Below, in pieces: positions 15,148-24,431 of a stretch of DNA of 64,000 nucleotides. Source of the DNA: Pararoseomonas sp. SCSIO 73927. GTDB lineage: Bacteria > Pseudomonadota > Alphaproteobacteria > Acetobacterales > Acetobacteraceae. Within the stretch, counting starts at the first letter, position 1. Every line of letters starts with the position of its first letter. The translations under genes were made by a program, and so were the position numbers. The notes under the pieces were generated by a model. The model searched no databases. It was not told the origin of the DNA and saw only the letters and a list, made by a program, of their open reading frames with translations. Location of the stretch: contig NZ_CP146232.1 of the NCBI RefSeq assembly GCF_037040815.1, positions 2,722,501 to 2,786,500 of the forward strand. Reading direction: 5' to 3'.

Positions 15148-15520
15148 CCGCGATCTTCGTTCCATCCTGCGCTGCCCGTGCCTCCTCATGCGCTGCCGTC
15201 GGTCTCGCGCCGGAATGTACGGGCATCCCGGCCCTGGATCGACAGCGGCCAGGCCGCGGCGGCGGTGGCCGAGAGGGCTCGTCGGGCGCTTCGGAAGGCG
15301 AGCCCGCCCCCGTCCAGGCCCACCCGCCGGCACCGCACGAGAGGGCTTCTCCTCTCCTCGGCCATCAGAGGAGGGCCAGGTGCCGGCGCCCTCTCGCTCC
15401 CCAATCGCGTTCACGTGATCGCGCTTCGGCCGGTGCGGGCGCGCGGCTCGGGGTGCTGTCGCGTTCTGGCCGGAGCAACCGCCGCCCATTGCGGCCGCGC
15501 CGCCGCCCGGGAGAAACACG
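15148..15520. other. Divergent intergenic stretch
   Basis: A 373-bp gap between a minus-strand hypothetical gene and a plus-strand secreted protein. Frames crossing it are arginine-rich shadows. It should hold both promoters, but no clear -35/-10 pair, hairpin or repeat stands out. Confidence 0.4.
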
Positions 15521-16033
15521 ATGCGCGCCAGCCCCTTCCTCGCCGCCCTGCCCGCCCTCTGCCTCGCCCTGCCGCCGGGGGCCGGGGCGCAGTCCAACCA
15601 GCCGCCCGTGCCGAACCAGGCCCCAGCCGCGGAGGCGCCGCCCAACCGGCCCACCGCCGCCAACCCGACCCCCATGACGCCGACCCCGAGGGCGCCGGAC
15701 ATGCGGACCTATGTCGGGATGCTGCAGAAGGCGGCGGAGGACCTGCGGCGGGAGATTCCGCGCGCGGAGTCCAGCGCCCGGACGACGCAGGGCGGCGCCG
15801 TCTCCCCCGCGCTGATCGGGCTGATGCAGGCCATGCAGGAGGCCCGGAGCGCCGCCGAGCGCGCGCCGGAGAGCTTCACCGGCAACGACGTCTTCAAGGA
15901 CGGCGTGCGGGAGATGCGGGCGCGCTACACCGACATCACCTCGCGCCAGGAGGACCAGCCCCGCGCGCTGGAGGCGGCGCGGGCCACGCTCGGTGCGCTG
16001 GAGCGGATCCAGCAGGCCGCCTCGGCCTCCTGA
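15521..16033 (+). CDS. Small secreted/periplasmic hypothetical protein
   Basis: A 170-residue protein with a clear Sec signal peptide (MRASPFLAALPALCLALPPGAGAQ, cleavage near residue 24), then a proline/asparagine/alanine-rich linker of about 35 residues and a helical domain (MRTYVGMLQKAAEDLRREIP, then GGAVSPALIGLMQAMQEA). The start ATG follows GGGAGAAACACG. I recognise no family. The domain has heptad-like spacing but no cysteines. It is convergent with the HAD gene four bases after its stop. Exported status is inferred from the signal peptide. Confidence 0.7.
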   Translation: MRASPFLAALPALCLALPPGAGAQSNQPPVPNQAPAAEAPPNRPTAANPTPMTPTPRAPDMRTYVGMLQKAAEDLRREIPRAESSARTTQGGAVSPALIGLMQAMQEARSAAERAPESFTGNDVFKDGVREMRARYTDITSRQEDQPRALEAARATLGALERIQQAASAS

Positions 16034-16037
16034 GGCG

Positions 16038-16757
16038 CTAGAGCCCGAGCCGCCCGGCCAGGGCGCCGAAGTCCGGCGCCACGGCGTCCCATTCCTCCGC
16101 CGGGGCCAGGTCGGTCGCCTGCCCCGGCCCGTGCTCCAGCGGGCGGGGCACGAAGGCGGTGCGCAGCCCGCAGCGCCGCGCCGCCGCCAGGTCACCGTTA
16201 TGGGCCGCGACGAGGCAGACCTCCTCCGGCCGCATGGCCAGCACCTCCGCGGTGCGGAGATAGGCCTCGGGCGCCGGCTTGTAGGCCCGCGCCACCTCCG
16301 CGCCGAGGATGCAATCCCAGGGCAGGCCGGCGCGCTTGGCCATGTCCGTCATGAGAATGATGTTGCCGTTGGAGAGCGGCGCGACGATGTACCGCGCCCG
16401 CAGCCGCGTCAGGCCCGCCACGGCGTCCGGCCAGGGATCGAGCCGGTGCCAGGCGAGGTTCAGCTCGTCCAGCTCCGCCGCCGGCACGCGGGCGGGGTCG
16501 ATGCCGAAATCCGGCAGCACCGCCTCCAGGTTCTCCCGGTGCAGCACGTCCAGCCGGGTGAAGGGGCGGGTTCCGCTGCGCACCGCCTCCATGGCGGGCT
16601 GGTAGCGGCGGCGCCAGGCATCGGCGAAGGCGGCGGGATCAGTGTCGGCCGCATGGCGCGCCAGGAAGGGCGCCGCCTCCCGCGCCACGCCGCTGCGCCA
16701 GTCCACCACCGTGCCGAACACGTCGAACACCAGGGCGCGCACGCCGTCCAGGGCCAT
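16038..16757 (-). CDS. HAD-superfamily haloacid dehalogenase, type II-like
   Basis: A 239-residue protein with the type II haloacid dehalogenase pattern. Nucleophile motif VFDVFGTVVDWRSG (catalytic Asp near residue 12) is followed by an Arg/aromatic-rich cap, motif II PLSNGN, lysine motif YKPAPEAYLRTAEVL and motif IV CLVAAHNGDLAAARRCG. The pattern fits 2-haloacid dehalogenases, which hydrolyse short halogenated or other 2-substituted acids. The substrate is not certain, since close relatives include phosphatases. It lies alone, 45 bases beyond htpX on the same strand but separately controlled as far as can be seen. Confidence 0.85.
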   Translation of the reverse strand: MALDGVRALVFDVFGTVVDWRSGVAREAAPFLARHAADTDPAAFADAWRRRYQPAMEAVRSGTRPFTRLDVLHRENLEAVLPDFGIDPARVPAAELDELNLAWHRLDPWPDAVAGLTRLRARYIVAPLSNGNIILMTDMAKRAGLPWDCILGAEVARAYKPAPEAYLRTAEVLAMRPEEVCLVAAHNGDLAAARRCGLRTAFVPRPLEHGPGQATDLAPAEEWDAVAPDFGALAGRLGL

Positions 16758-16802
16758 CGGCTTCCTCCCGCTTCTCCCGGCTAGCCTGCCACGGCCGGCG
16801 GC

Positions 16803-17837
16803 TCAGCCCCAGGGGCCGCGCGGGCGGCGTGGGGCGCCGCCCCAGGGACCGGGTGCCTGGCCGCCCGTAGGACCACGGGCGGGGCCGCCCTGGAAGCCGC
16901 CCGTGAGGCCGCCCGTGAAACCGCCCGCGAAACCGCCCGTGAAATTGCCGGAGGGACCGCCGGCCGGGCCGCTCATGAAGCCGCCCATCGGCGGCGGCCC
17001 GCCCGCCAGTTCCATCAGCGCGCGCACCCGGTTCTCCGTGCTGGGATGGGTGGAGAAGAGGTTGTCCATCCCCGTGCCGGAGAGCGGGTTGACGATGAAG
17101 AGGTGCGCCGTGCCGGGATTCGCCTCCGCCGCGCCGTTGGGGATGGCGTGGCGCCCCGCCTCCAGCCGCTGCAGCGCCCGGGCCAGGCCGAGCGGGGATC
17201 CGGCGATGGCCGCGCCCATCCGGTCCGCCTCGTACTCGCGGGACCGGCTGACGGCCATCTGCACCACCATGGCGACGAGCGGCGCGACGATGATTGCCAG
17301 CAGCACGCCGACCCCGCCCAGCGGCCCGTTCCGGTTCCGGTGGCCGAACATCCCGCCGAACTGCGCCAGCACGCCGATGGCGCCCGCCAGGCTGGCGGCC
17401 ACCGTCATGATCAGCGTGTCCCGGTTGCGGATATGCGCCAGCTCGTGCGCAACCACTCCCGCCACCTCCTCCTCCGGCATCATCGCCAGCAGGCCGGTGG
17501 TGACGGCCACGGCGGAATGCGCGGGGGAGCGGCCGGTGGCGAAGGCGTTGGGCTGGTCCTCGTGGATCACGTAGAGGGCGGGAACGGGCACCTCGGCCCG
17601 GGCGGCGAGGGCCGCGACCATGGCGTGCAGCCGCGGCTCCTCGGCGGGGCCGACGGGCTGCGCGTTGTGCATCCGCAGCACCATCGAATCCGAGTTCCAC
17701 CAGGCGAAGAGGTTCGTGCCCACCCCGAAGAGGAAGGCGACCACCATTCCCTGCCGCCCGCCCAGAAGGAAGCCGACGCCGGCGAAAAGGGCGACCATTC
17801 CCGCCATCAGCACGGCGGTGCGCGCGTAACCCGTCAC
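16803..17837 (-). CDS. htpX: M48 zinc metalloprotease HtpX with glycine-rich tail
   Basis: Inner-membrane zinc protease of membrane-protein quality control, 344 residues. Two N-terminal membrane segments (about 7-25 and 30-46) precede the domain with H131-E-L-A-H135. Two further hydrophobic segments (about 144-162 and 177-196) and the third-ligand motif EYEAD (201-205) follow. The family usually ends near residue 290. Here about 60 extra residues form a Gly/Pro/Phe-rich tail with repeats such as [19 protein letters not shown], ending in tryptophan/proline. The extension may be cytoplasmic and flexible; its role is unknown. Regulation is not visible. Confidence 0.92.
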   Translation of the reverse strand: MTGYARTAVLMAGMVALFAGVGFLLGGRQGMVVAFLFGVGTNLFAWWNSDSMVLRMHNAQPVGPAEEPRLHAMVAALAARAEVPVPALYVIHEDQPNAFATGRSPAHSAVAVTTGLLAMMPEEEVAGVVAHELAHIRNRDTLIMTVAASLAGAIGVLAQFGGMFGHRNRNGPLGGVGVLLAIIVAPLVAMVVQMAVSRSREYEADRMGAAIAGSPLGLARALQRLEAGRHAIPNGAAEANPGTAHLFIVNPLSGTGMDNLFSTHPSTENRVRALMELAGGPPPMGGFMSGPAGGPSGNFTGGFAGGFTGGLTGGFQGGPARGPTGGQAPGPWGGAPRRPRGPWG

Positions 17838-17880
17838 GGGACCCGTTCCTCCTCTGCCCGACCGTTCCTACATGAGGCGC

Positions 17881-18039
17881 ATGGCCGAGACCGACACCAC
17901 CAAGACCCCGCCCACCCCTCCGGTTGCGCCGCCCAGGCCGGAAACGCCGCCCATGCCCGCCGAGATCGGCGGGCCGAAGGGGCCGGAGCCGACCCGCTAC
18001 GGCGACTGGGAGCGCAAGGGCCGCGTGAGCGACTTCTAG
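17881..18039 (+). CDS. DUF1674 / SdhAF4-like protein
   Basis: A 52-residue protein. Proline-rich first half, then the diagnostic C-terminal DUF1674 block: [20 protein letters not shown] followed by RVSDF and the stop. This family includes SDHAF4, which in mitochondria protects the flavinylated succinate dehydrogenase subunit during assembly; bacterial members are assumed to act similarly. An in-frame ATG at 17872 is an alternative start. It is divergent from htpX, a common neighbourhood in alphaproteobacteria. Identification rests on the conserved C-terminus and is firm. Confidence 0.88.
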   Translation: MAETDTTKTPPTPPVAPPRPETPPMPAEIGGPKGPEPTRYGDWERKGRVSDF

Positions 18040-18089
18040 GGCGCGGGCCGGCCGTTCCCGCCGGGAAGGGCAGAGGATAGGTTCGGCGC

Positions 18090-18791
18090 ATGATGTCTCG
18101 CGCGCTCGCCCTCCTCGCCTTGCAAGGGCTTCTGGCCGTGGGCGCGGCGGCCGCGCCCTGCGGGCCCTTGCCGGCCGGCGCCGCCGCGATCAGCCCCGCC
18201 CCGCGCGGCGATGAGCGCGGCCAGCGCCTCACAGAACGCCGGATGGCCGGGCTGGCGGCTGACCCTGCCGAGACCCTGCTGGTCGGCGATTCCATTTTTG
18301 ACGGCTGGCGCTCGGCCGCCGCCGATCTCGGCCGGCCCGTGACGAATTTCGGGGTGGGCGGCGACCGGACGGAGAACGTGCTGGACCGGATCGACCGCGC
18401 GGCCTTCCCGCCGGGCGCCTTCCGGCGCGCGGTGCTACTCATCGGCACGAACAACCTGGCCCGCGACGAGGCCTGCGCGGTCCTCGGGGGCATCTCCGCC
18501 ATCGTCGCGCGGCTGCAGCAGCGCCTGCCCGGCGCGGAGATCGTGGTCGTCTCCATCCTGCCGCGCGGCCCCGGGCTGCGGGCACGCCGGGAGAAGATCG
18601 AGGCGGTGAACCGCGCCCTGGCCGAGGGCCAGGCAGCGATGAAGATCCGCTTCGTGAACGCCTTCACCCCCTTCGACGAGGCCTGCGCCGGGCAGGAAGG
18701 GTGCCCGCTGCTGCCGGACCGGCTGCACCCCGGGCCGGAGGGCTACCGGCTGCTCGGGCGCAGCATCGCGGCGGCGCTGGACGGGCGGTGA
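18090..18791 (+). CDS. SGNH/GDSL hydrolase, exported
   Basis: A 233-residue protein with a signal peptide (hydrophobic to about residue 21, AAAA cleavage region). The SGNH blocks are complete: block I LLVGDSIFDGW with the nucleophile serine, block II NFGVGGDRTENV glycine, block III GTNNLARD asparagine, and block V DRLHPGPEGY with the Asp-His pair. Members are esterases or acetylhydrolases acting on lipids or glycans, here probably in the periplasm. Cysteines at 164-line CAGQEGC could form a disulphide. It is convergent with the glycosyltransferase gene eight bases on. The substrate is unknown. Confidence 0.85.
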   Translation: MMSRALALLALQGLLAVGAAAAPCGPLPAGAAAISPAPRGDERGQRLTERRMAGLAADPAETLLVGDSIFDGWRSAAADLGRPVTNFGVGGDRTENVLDRIDRAAFPPGAFRRAVLLIGTNNLARDEACAVLGGISAIVARLQQRLPGAEIVVVSILPRGPGLRARREKIEAVNRALAEGQAAMKIRFVNAFTPFDEACAGQEGCPLLPDRLHPGPEGYRLLGRSIAAALDGR

Positions 18792-18798
18792 GGGGGCC

Positions 18799-19908
18799 TC
18801 AGAGCCCCAGAAGGTCGAGGGTCCGCTCGACCACCGCGCGCTCGTCGTAGAGTTCCAGGGCCCGGGCCCGCCCCGCCTCGCCCATCCGCGCGCGCAGGGC
18901 GGCATCCTCCGCCAGGCGGTTCAGCGCGGCCGCCAGCGGCTCCACCGTGGCGGGCGGGACGAGAAGGCCCGTCTCCCCCTCCACCACCTGCTCGCGGGGG
19001 CCGCTGATGTCGGTGGCGACGACGGGCAGGCCCGTCAGCATCGCCTCGATCACCGACATGGGCAGCCCCTCGAAATGGCTGGGCAGGCAGAAGATGTCGG
19101 AGGCGGCGAGGACCCGCTCCGTGTCGTGGCGGTAGCCGAGGCGGCGCAGGCGCGGGCCCAGCGCCGCGGCGGCGCGGGCGAAGTCCGGGTCCAGCCCGGC
19201 GCCGTGATCGCTGACCAGCCGTTCCCCCACCACCCAGAGCGTGGCACCTGGGACAGCCTCCATCGCCCGCAGCAGCTCCGGGTAGCCCTTGTGGCGCACC
19301 AGGCGGGAGAGGGCGGTGATGACCACCGCCCCCGGCGCCTCGCCCATCTCCGCGCGCAGGGCGGCGCGGGCCTCCGGATCGGGTCGGAAGCGGGCGGGGT
19401 CGCGGCCGTTCCGGACGGCGACGGGGGCGGGGTGGATGCGCAGCCGGCGCGCGTCGCCCGCCTCCTCCTCGCTGACGGTCAGGAAGGTGTCGGTCAGCCG
19501 TCCGCCGAGCCATTCCACGAGGAGGGAGAGGGCGCGGCGCCAGGGGCGGCCGGGCTGGTTGAAGAGGAATCCGTGGACCGTGTAGGCGGTGCGCGGCACC
19601 CCCTCCATGCGCGCCGCCACGCGCGCCAGCAGGCCGGAGATGGGGAAGTGGCCATGGACCAGATCCGGCCGCGTGTCCCGGATCGCCCGGCGCAGGGCGC
19701 GGAAGGCCCGCAGGTTGGCGGCGGGGGAGAAGCTGCGCGCCATGGGCACGGGGATCACGGTGAAGCCCTCAGCCCGCGCCAGCTCCAGCAGGGGCCCCTC
19801 GGCGCAGGCGGCCAGCACCTCGTGCCCGCGCGCGCGGGCGCCGCGCATCAGCGGCACGATGAAGTGCCACAGGGCGAAATCGACGTTGGCGACGAAGAGG
19901 ACCCGCAT
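18799..19908 (-). CDS. Glycosyltransferase family 4
   Basis: A 369-residue GT-B enzyme. The N-terminal domain starts MRVLFVANVDFALWHFIVPL with DLVHGHFPISGLLARVAA. The C-terminal nucleotide-sugar domain has ALSRLVRHKGYPELLRAM, LPSHFEGLPMSVIEAMLTG and GPREQVVEGETGLLVPP, the family-4 donor-binding signature with the E-x7-E glutamates. It transfers a hexose-type sugar from an NDP donor to lipid- or polysaccharide-linked acceptors; the exact sugar is not predictable. It is a single gene with a terminator of the next minus-strand gene lying upstream of it. Confidence 0.88.
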   Translation of the reverse strand: MRVLFVANVDFALWHFIVPLMRGARARGHEVLAACAEGPLLELARAEGFTVIPVPMARSFSPAANLRAFRALRRAIRDTRPDLVHGHFPISGLLARVAARMEGVPRTAYTVHGFLFNQPGRPWRRALSLLVEWLGGRLTDTFLTVSEEEAGDARRLRIHPAPVAVRNGRDPARFRPDPEARAALRAEMGEAPGAVVITALSRLVRHKGYPELLRAMEAVPGATLWVVGERLVSDHGAGLDPDFARAAAALGPRLRRLGYRHDTERVLAASDIFCLPSHFEGLPMSVIEAMLTGLPVVATDISGPREQVVEGETGLLVPPATVEPLAAALNRLAEDAALRARMGEAGRARALELYDERAVVERTLDLLGL

Positions 19909-19970
19909 GGGGCGGGGACTTCGCGCATTTCAGGCGGCCTGTGCAGCCCGGCGGGCGGAGGACCGGCATG

Positions 19971-20004
19971 AAAAAGGGGCCGCCGGACGGTCCGGCAGCC
20001 CCTT
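19971..20004 (-). terminator. Intrinsic terminator of the 69-residue secreted protein gene
   Basis: On the minus strand a near-perfect 15-bp stem (AAGGGGCTGCCGGAC paired with GTCCGGCGGCCCCTT, one G-T type mismatch) is followed by five T. It lies 33 bases after the stop of the gene at 20037-20246 and before the GT4 start. Confidence 0.8.
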
Positions 20005-20036
20005 CCGCGCGCGCTCCGCGGGGGCGGAGCGGCGGC

Positions 20037-20246
20037 TCAGCCGTGCTGGCCGCCGCCGCCCGTGGCGCCGCTCGCCTCGAGCAGGCCCTGCCCGGAATTG
20101 CCGGCCAGAGAGGTGCGGCTGCCGGTGGCGACCCAGCGGCCCGAGGCGGTGGCGCCCTCGGGGACGCGGTCCTGGTCGGCGAGGGCCGGGGCGGCGAGGG
20201 AGCCGATCAGGGCGGTGGCGAGGGCGAGGGTGCGAAGGCTGGACAT
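20037..20246 (-). CDS. Small secreted protein (69 residues)
   Basis: ATG 20246 follows an AAGGATGAT site. The protein has a clear signal peptide (MSSLRTLALATALIGSLAAP then ALA, cleavage near 23) and a mature part of about 46 residues: DQDRVPEGATASGRWVATG, then a serine/glycine-rich end. It has no cysteine and no known domain. A strong terminator follows directly. The frame is open further upstream, but that part lacks a binding site. Its small size and strong signals suggest an abundant envelope or periplasmic protein. Confidence 0.7.
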   Translation of the reverse strand: MSSLRTLALATALIGSLAAPALADQDRVPEGATASGRWVATGSRTSLAGNSGQGLLEASGATGGGGQHG

Positions 20247-20423
20247 CGGATCATCCTTTCGATGGATGACGGCGGCTGCTTGTCGTCGTCTGGTGGCAGG
20301 GATATGCGCCGCCAGGACGTCCTGCACCACTCGATGCGGCGGATGCCTGGTATCCATCAAACGGATGCCTTGGGAGGGCTCCGACCTGATCGCCCCTCCT
20401 GCCGAAGTCCGGCCGCGGCGCCG

Positions 20424-21692
20424 TCAGCCCCGGCGGAAGCGGGCGATGAAGAAGCCGTCCATGCCGCCCCGGTCCGCCCAGAGGTCCGGCCGGGTCCGCA
20501 GCGCCCCCTCGGCCGTCACGGCCTCCTCCAGCCCCGGAACCTCCTCCGGCCGGATCGGCTCGGGCGTCAGCCCGAGGGCGGCGGCGCGGGCGAGGTGTGC
20601 CTCCCCTTCCTCCGGCTGGAGCGAGCAGGTGGCGACCACCAGCCGCCCGCCGGGGGCGAGCAGGCCGGAGGCGGCCTCGATCAGCGCCGCCTGGGTCGCG
20701 GCCAGTTTCGGCACGTCCTTCGGGCGGCGGAGGTGCTGCACCTCGGGATGGCGGCGGATGGTGCCGGTGGCGGTGCAGGGGGCGTCCAGCAGCACGGAGT
20801 CGAAGCCGCCGCGGTGCTCGGCGGCCCAGGGGATGGCGTCCGCCACCACCAGCTCCGCCTCCATCTTGAGGCGCGACAGGTTCTCCCGCAGGCGCTCGGC
20901 GCGGTGGGCGTCCTTCTCCACTGCCGTCACCCGCGCGCCGGCGGCGGCGAGCTGGGCGGTCTTCCCGCCGGGCGCGGCGCAGAGATCGGCCACGCGCCCC
21001 TCGGGGGAGGGGGCCAGCAGCCGGGCGGGCAGGCTGGCGGCGGCGTCCTGTGCCCAGAAGCCGCCCTCGGCGAAGCCGGGGATCTCCGTGATGCGCGTGC
21101 CCGGCGCCATGCGGGCCGTGCCGTTGGGCAGGATCTCCGCCCCTTCCGGCGCGGCGAAGCCGGGGGCGAGAGAGAGGTCCAGCGGGGCGGGGCGGGTGTG
21201 CGCCTCCGCCACCGCGCGCACCTTCGGGCCGTAAGCGGCGTGCCAGGCAGACCAGAGCCAGGCGGGGGTGTCCAGGCGCGCGGCGTCCAGCCCTTCCAGC
21301 GCGGCCGGCCCTTCCGTGGCCACCTTGCGCAGCACGGCGTTCACCAGCCCGGCGAAGGGGCGCGGCGCCAGGGCCACCGCCTCCGCCACCGCCGCGTGGG
21401 CGGGGGTGCCGAGGAGGAGCAGGTCGGCCGCGCCGATGCGCAGCGCCTGCATGGCGGGGGGCGAGGGCTCCCGGCGGAGATAGGGTTCCAGCACCGCGTC
21501 CAGGCTGCCCAGGCGGCGCAGCACGGCGGCGGCGATGCGGTGGGCGGCGGCGCGGTCCCGCGGCTGGAGGCGGCCGGGCAGGGAATCCAGCGCCTCGTCG
21601 AGGCCGCGGCGGCGCTCCAGCACGGCGGTGACGAGGGAGAAGGCGGCGGAGCGGGTGGGGTTGGACGGCATGCTGGGCGCGGCTTGGCGCAT
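20424..21692 (-). CDS. rsmB: 16S rRNA m5C967 methyltransferase RsmB
   Basis: A 422-residue RNA cytosine methyltransferase. The N-terminal NusB-like RNA-binding domain (AAFSLVTAVLERRRGLDEAL, IGAADLLLLGTPAHAAVAEAV) is followed by a Rossmann SAM domain with VADLCAAPGGKTAQLAAAGA. The motif IV DAPCTATGTIRRHPE cysteine and the motif VI VATCSLQPEEGE nucleophile cysteine are both present. An in-frame ATG at 21671 gives a shorter N-terminus that may be the real one; neither has a clear binding site. It is monocistronic here. Confidence 0.9.
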   Translation of the reverse strand: MRQAAPSMPSNPTRSAAFSLVTAVLERRRGLDEALDSLPGRLQPRDRAAAHRIAAAVLRRLGSLDAVLEPYLRREPSPPAMQALRIGAADLLLLGTPAHAAVAEAVALAPRPFAGLVNAVLRKVATEGPAALEGLDAARLDTPAWLWSAWHAAYGPKVRAVAEAHTRPAPLDLSLAPGFAAPEGAEILPNGTARMAPGTRITEIPGFAEGGFWAQDAAASLPARLLAPSPEGRVADLCAAPGGKTAQLAAAGARVTAVEKDAHRAERLRENLSRLKMEAELVVADAIPWAAEHRGGFDSVLLDAPCTATGTIRRHPEVQHLRRPKDVPKLAATQAALIEAASGLLAPGGRLVVATCSLQPEEGEAHLARAAALGLTPEPIRPEEVPGLEEAVTAEGALRTRPDLWADRGGMDGFFIARFRRG

Positions 21693-21850
21693 TTCGCGCG
21701 GGATGTGCAGCCCTTTCGCTGCAGACCGGGCAAGCTTTTGTGCGCCCCCGGCCGGTTGCCCCCGATCTATGGCCCCGGTGCCGGGCGCCGATGCCGGTTT
21801 CCCGGACGGTCTGGGCGCGCCGCCACGCAGCCCTGATCCCGCAGTTCCGG

Positions 21851-22765
21851 TCAGCCCTCCGCCGCCTGCCGTGCCCGGGCCTGGGCCCGGAAGAGCAGGG
21901 AAAGTCCGGCGAGGGTGAGAAGACCGCCGCCGAGATCCGCCCAGCCCAGCACCTCGTTCAGCACCGCCCAGCCGATCACGGCGGCCACGGGCGGGGCGAG
22001 GAGCTGCAGCGCGGCGGCGGTGGAGGGCGTGAAGCGCCGGAGCATGACGAAGAGCAGGGCGTAGCCGCCCACCCCGACCACCGTGACGCTGAAGGCGAGG
22101 GCCAGCCAGGCCTGGGTGCTAGCGGAGGTGGGCATCGGGCCGCCGAAGAGCGCGGCGAGGGGGAGGAGCAGGGCGACGCTGACAAGGCTCTGCCCCGTGC
22201 TGGCGGACCAGAGGTCCACGCGACCGCGCGCCGGGGCGAAGACGAGCAGCCCCGCCGCCTGCACGACGGCGCCGAGAAGCGCGAGGAAGACCCCCAGCGC
22301 CTCCGAGGCGCCGTGGCCGCCGGCACCGTCCTGCAACTGCCCGGCCAGGCGCACGCCGCCGAGCAGCGCCACCCCGGCCCAGCCCAGTGCTAGCCCGATC
22401 CAGGCGAGGCCTGACGGGCGCTTGCCCAGGAAGGCGGCTTCCCCCAGCGCCACCACCAGGGGCGTGGCGGCGCTGATGAGGGCGACGAGCCCGGACGGGA
22501 TCAGCGCCGTGGCCCACCAGGAGAGGGCGAGGTAGCCGCCCGTGCCGAGCAATCCCAGCAGCGCCACGCGCCCCCGGTCCTCGGGCGCCGGCATGCGGGA
22601 GCGGGTGGCGAGGGCGATGGCGAGCAGCAGCGGGGCGGTGAGGAGGAAGCGGATGGCCAGCGCCCAGAAGGGCGGCCATTCCAGCACCACGAAGCGCGCC
22701 GCGTTGAAGGCCGCGCCCCAGATGACGACGAAGGCGGCCGCCAGCAGGAGGTCGGCGGGCTTCAT
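21851..22765 (-). CDS. EamA-family (DMT) transporter
   Basis: A 304-residue membrane protein with ten hydrophobic segments in two EamA repeats (first from LLLAAAFVVIWGAAFNAARF, second from ALGVFLALLGAVVQAAGLLVF). Each has the family arrangement, with ATPLVVALGEAAFLGKRPS in repeat one and QLLAPPVAAVIGWAVLNEVL in repeat two. These proteins export or import small metabolites such as amino acids; the substrate is unknown. ATG 22765 overlaps the stop of the upstream small membrane gene by four bases, so the two are translationally coupled. Confidence 0.88.
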   Translation of the reverse strand: MKPADLLLAAAFVVIWGAAFNAARFVVLEWPPFWALAIRFLLTAPLLLAIALATRSRMPAPEDRGRVALLGLLGTGGYLALSWWATALIPSGLVALISAATPLVVALGEAAFLGKRPSGLAWIGLALGWAGVALLGGVRLAGQLQDGAGGHGASEALGVFLALLGAVVQAAGLLVFAPARGRVDLWSASTGQSLVSVALLLPLAALFGGPMPTSASTQAWLALAFSVTVVGVGGYALLFVMLRRFTPSTAAALQLLAPPVAAVIGWAVLNEVLGWADLGGGLLTLAGLSLLFRAQARARQAAEG

Positions 22766-23010
22766 CCCCGCGTGTCCCGCTGGGCGTCCAGCCGGGCCGA
22801 CAGCGCGGCCTGCGCCCGCTCCATCCGCGCCACCATGATCCCCAGTCGGCCGAGGGCGAGCAGGCTGAGGGCGGAGACGGCCCCCGCCCCGGCGTAAAGG
22901 ATCCGCGCGCGGGACCATTCCGGCCCCAGCAGCGGCGTGCCCTGCAGCGCCAGCAGGCCGCAGCCGATCAGGGCCAGGATGCCGACGCCCTGAAGAATGC
23001 GGAACAGCAC
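22762..23010 (-). CDS. Small two-helix membrane protein
   Basis: About 82 residues from a GTG at 23010 that immediately follows the folD stop; a longer frame starting 23082 would overlap folD by 68 bases. Two hydrophobic helices are clear (ILQGVGILALIGCGLLAL and AGAGAVSALSLLALGRLGIM), followed by a charged coiled tail (ARMERAQAALSARLDAQRD). No family is recognised. Position between folD and the EamA gene, with an ATGA overlap to the latter, places it in one operon. The start is uncertain. Confidence 0.6.
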   Translation of the reverse strand: MLFRILQGVGILALIGCGLLALQGTPLLGPEWSRARILYAGAGAVSALSLLALGRLGIMVARMERAQAALSARLDAQRDTRG

Positions 23011-23014
23011 CGCG

Positions 23015-23941
23015 TCAGGCCAGGCCGGGGCCGTGGCCGTAGGATTGCTCGGGCGTCGCGTGCGCCTCCGCCACGCCGCCATTCGGCTCCAGCGGGACGC
23101 GGGCGCGGCGGGCGAGCGCGGCCTCCAGCGTGTTCTCCAGCAGGCAGGCGATGGTCATGGGACCGACACCGCCGGGGACGGGGGTGATCCAGCCGGCGTG
23201 CCCGATCGCGGCCTCGAAATCCACGTCGCCGGTCAGCTTGCCGTCGGTGCGGCGGTTGATGCCCACGTCGATCACCACGGCGCCGGGGGCGATCCAGTCC
23301 CCCTGCACCATGTTCGCGCGGCCCACCGCGGCCACCAGCACCTCCGCCCGGCGGCACTCCGCCGCGATGTCGCGGGAGCGGGAGTGCAGCATCGTGACGG
23401 TGGCGTCGGCCGCCAGCAGGAGCGCCGCCATCGGCCGCCCGACGATGGCGCTGCGCCCCAGCACCACGGCGCGGGCGCCGGAGAGCGTCACCCCGGCCTC
23501 CGCCAGCAGGTGCATCACGCCCTTCGGCGTGCAGGGCACGAGCCCGGGCAGGCCGGCGGCGAGCCGGCCGGCATTGACGGGGTGGAAGCCGTCCACGTCC
23601 TTCGCGGGGTCCACCGCCTCCAGCACCTTCTGGGCGTCGATGTGGCGGGGCAGCGGGAGCTGGACGAGGATGCCGTCCACCGCCGGGTCGGCGTTCAGCC
23701 CGGCGATGGTCCGCAGCAGCTCCGCCTCGGCCACGTCCTCCGGCAGGAGGATGGTCTCGCTGTCGTAGCCCGCCTCCTTCGCCGCGCGGTCCTTGGAGCG
23801 GACGTAGACGACGCTGGCGGGGTCGTCCCCCACCCGCACCACGCGCAGGCCCGGGCGGAAGGGCAGGGCCCCGATCCGGTCGGCCAGTCCGGCGCGGATA
23901 CGGGCGCCGACGGCCTTCCCGTCCAGGATCTTCGCGGCCAC
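23015..23941 (-). CDS. folD: Bifunctional methylene-THF dehydrogenase / methenyl-THF cyclohydrolase
   Basis: Interconverts 5,10-methylene-, 5,10-methenyl- and 10-formyl-tetrahydrofolate in the cytosol. It has 308 residues from a GTG at 23941. Family signatures are intact: [13 protein letters not shown] with the catalytic lysine, [25 protein letters not shown] and [11 protein letters not shown] in the NADP domain, then [19 protein letters not shown] non-standard tail of about 25 residues follows. It pairs metabolically with fhs at 44173. yggT lies one base upstream on the same strand. Confidence 0.95.
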   Translation of the reverse strand: MAAKILDGKAVGARIRAGLADRIGALPFRPGLRVVRVGDDPASVVYVRSKDRAAKEAGYDSETILLPEDVAEAELLRTIAGLNADPAVDGILVQLPLPRHIDAQKVLEAVDPAKDVDGFHPVNAGRLAAGLPGLVPCTPKGVMHLLAEAGVTLSGARAVVLGRSAIVGRPMAALLLAADATVTMLHSRSRDIAAECRRAEVLVAAVGRANMVQGDWIAPGAVVIDVGINRRTDGKLTGDVDFEAAIGHAGWITPVPGGVGPMTIACLLENTLEAALARRARVPLEPNGGVAEAHATPEQSYGHGPGLA

Positions 23942-23942
23942 C

Positions 23943-24245
23943 TCAGGCCGCCAGGCGCCAGAGGGCGGGGAAGACGGTGACGTTGAGGAAGATCCGCAGC
24001 GCCTGGAGCAGCAGGATCAGCACCAGCGGCGAGAGGTCCACCCCGCCGAGATCGGGAAGGATGCGCCGGATCGGGCGCAGCGCGGGCTCCGTGACGCGCC
24101 AGAGGAAGTCCCCGATCGTCCAGACCAGGCGGTTCCGCGTGTCCAGCACGTTGAAGGCGGTGAGCAGGCTGAACACCGCCGCGATGATGAGAACCCACAC
24201 GTAGAGGCCGATCACCTGATCGATCAGCCAGAACAGAGCCGTCAT
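23943..24245 (-). CDS. YggT-family membrane protein
   Basis: A 100-residue membrane protein starting at ATG 24245 behind a GAGGAG site. Hydrophobic segments span about 3-28 and 70-95, separated by the conserved YggT loop ([37 protein letters not shown] pattern, with [10 protein letters not shown] as the hallmark). The family is linked to cell division and osmotic behaviour, but no reaction is known. It ends one base before the folD GTG start, so the order yggT-folD-small protein-EamA is probably one transcript, starting just before the tRNA-Ala gene, which is divergent. Confidence 0.9.
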   Translation of the reverse strand: MTALFWLIDQVIGLYVWVLIIAAVFSLLTAFNVLDTRNRLVWTIGDFLWRVTEPALRPIRRILPDLGGVDLSPLVLILLLQALRIFLNVTVFPALWRLAA

Positions 24246-24431
24246 CCCGCACTCCTCTTCCGCCCGCGCCCGTGATCCGCCATCGCTGGGATCCGCCATC
24301 GCCGGGCCGTGAGGGCCCCGTGTATGGCCCGCATCCCCGCCCGTCCAGCGGGACGCTTGACGAGCGGGCTGCGGCGGGGAATAAGCCGCCCCACGCCCGC
24401 CGGTCCCCAAGCCTGCGGCCGCGGTGGTTAA

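Noticed and set aside
19941..21836. 631-residue plus-strand frame
   Set aside because: Glycine/arginine-rich shadow opposite rsmB and the small secreted gene, caused by high GC.
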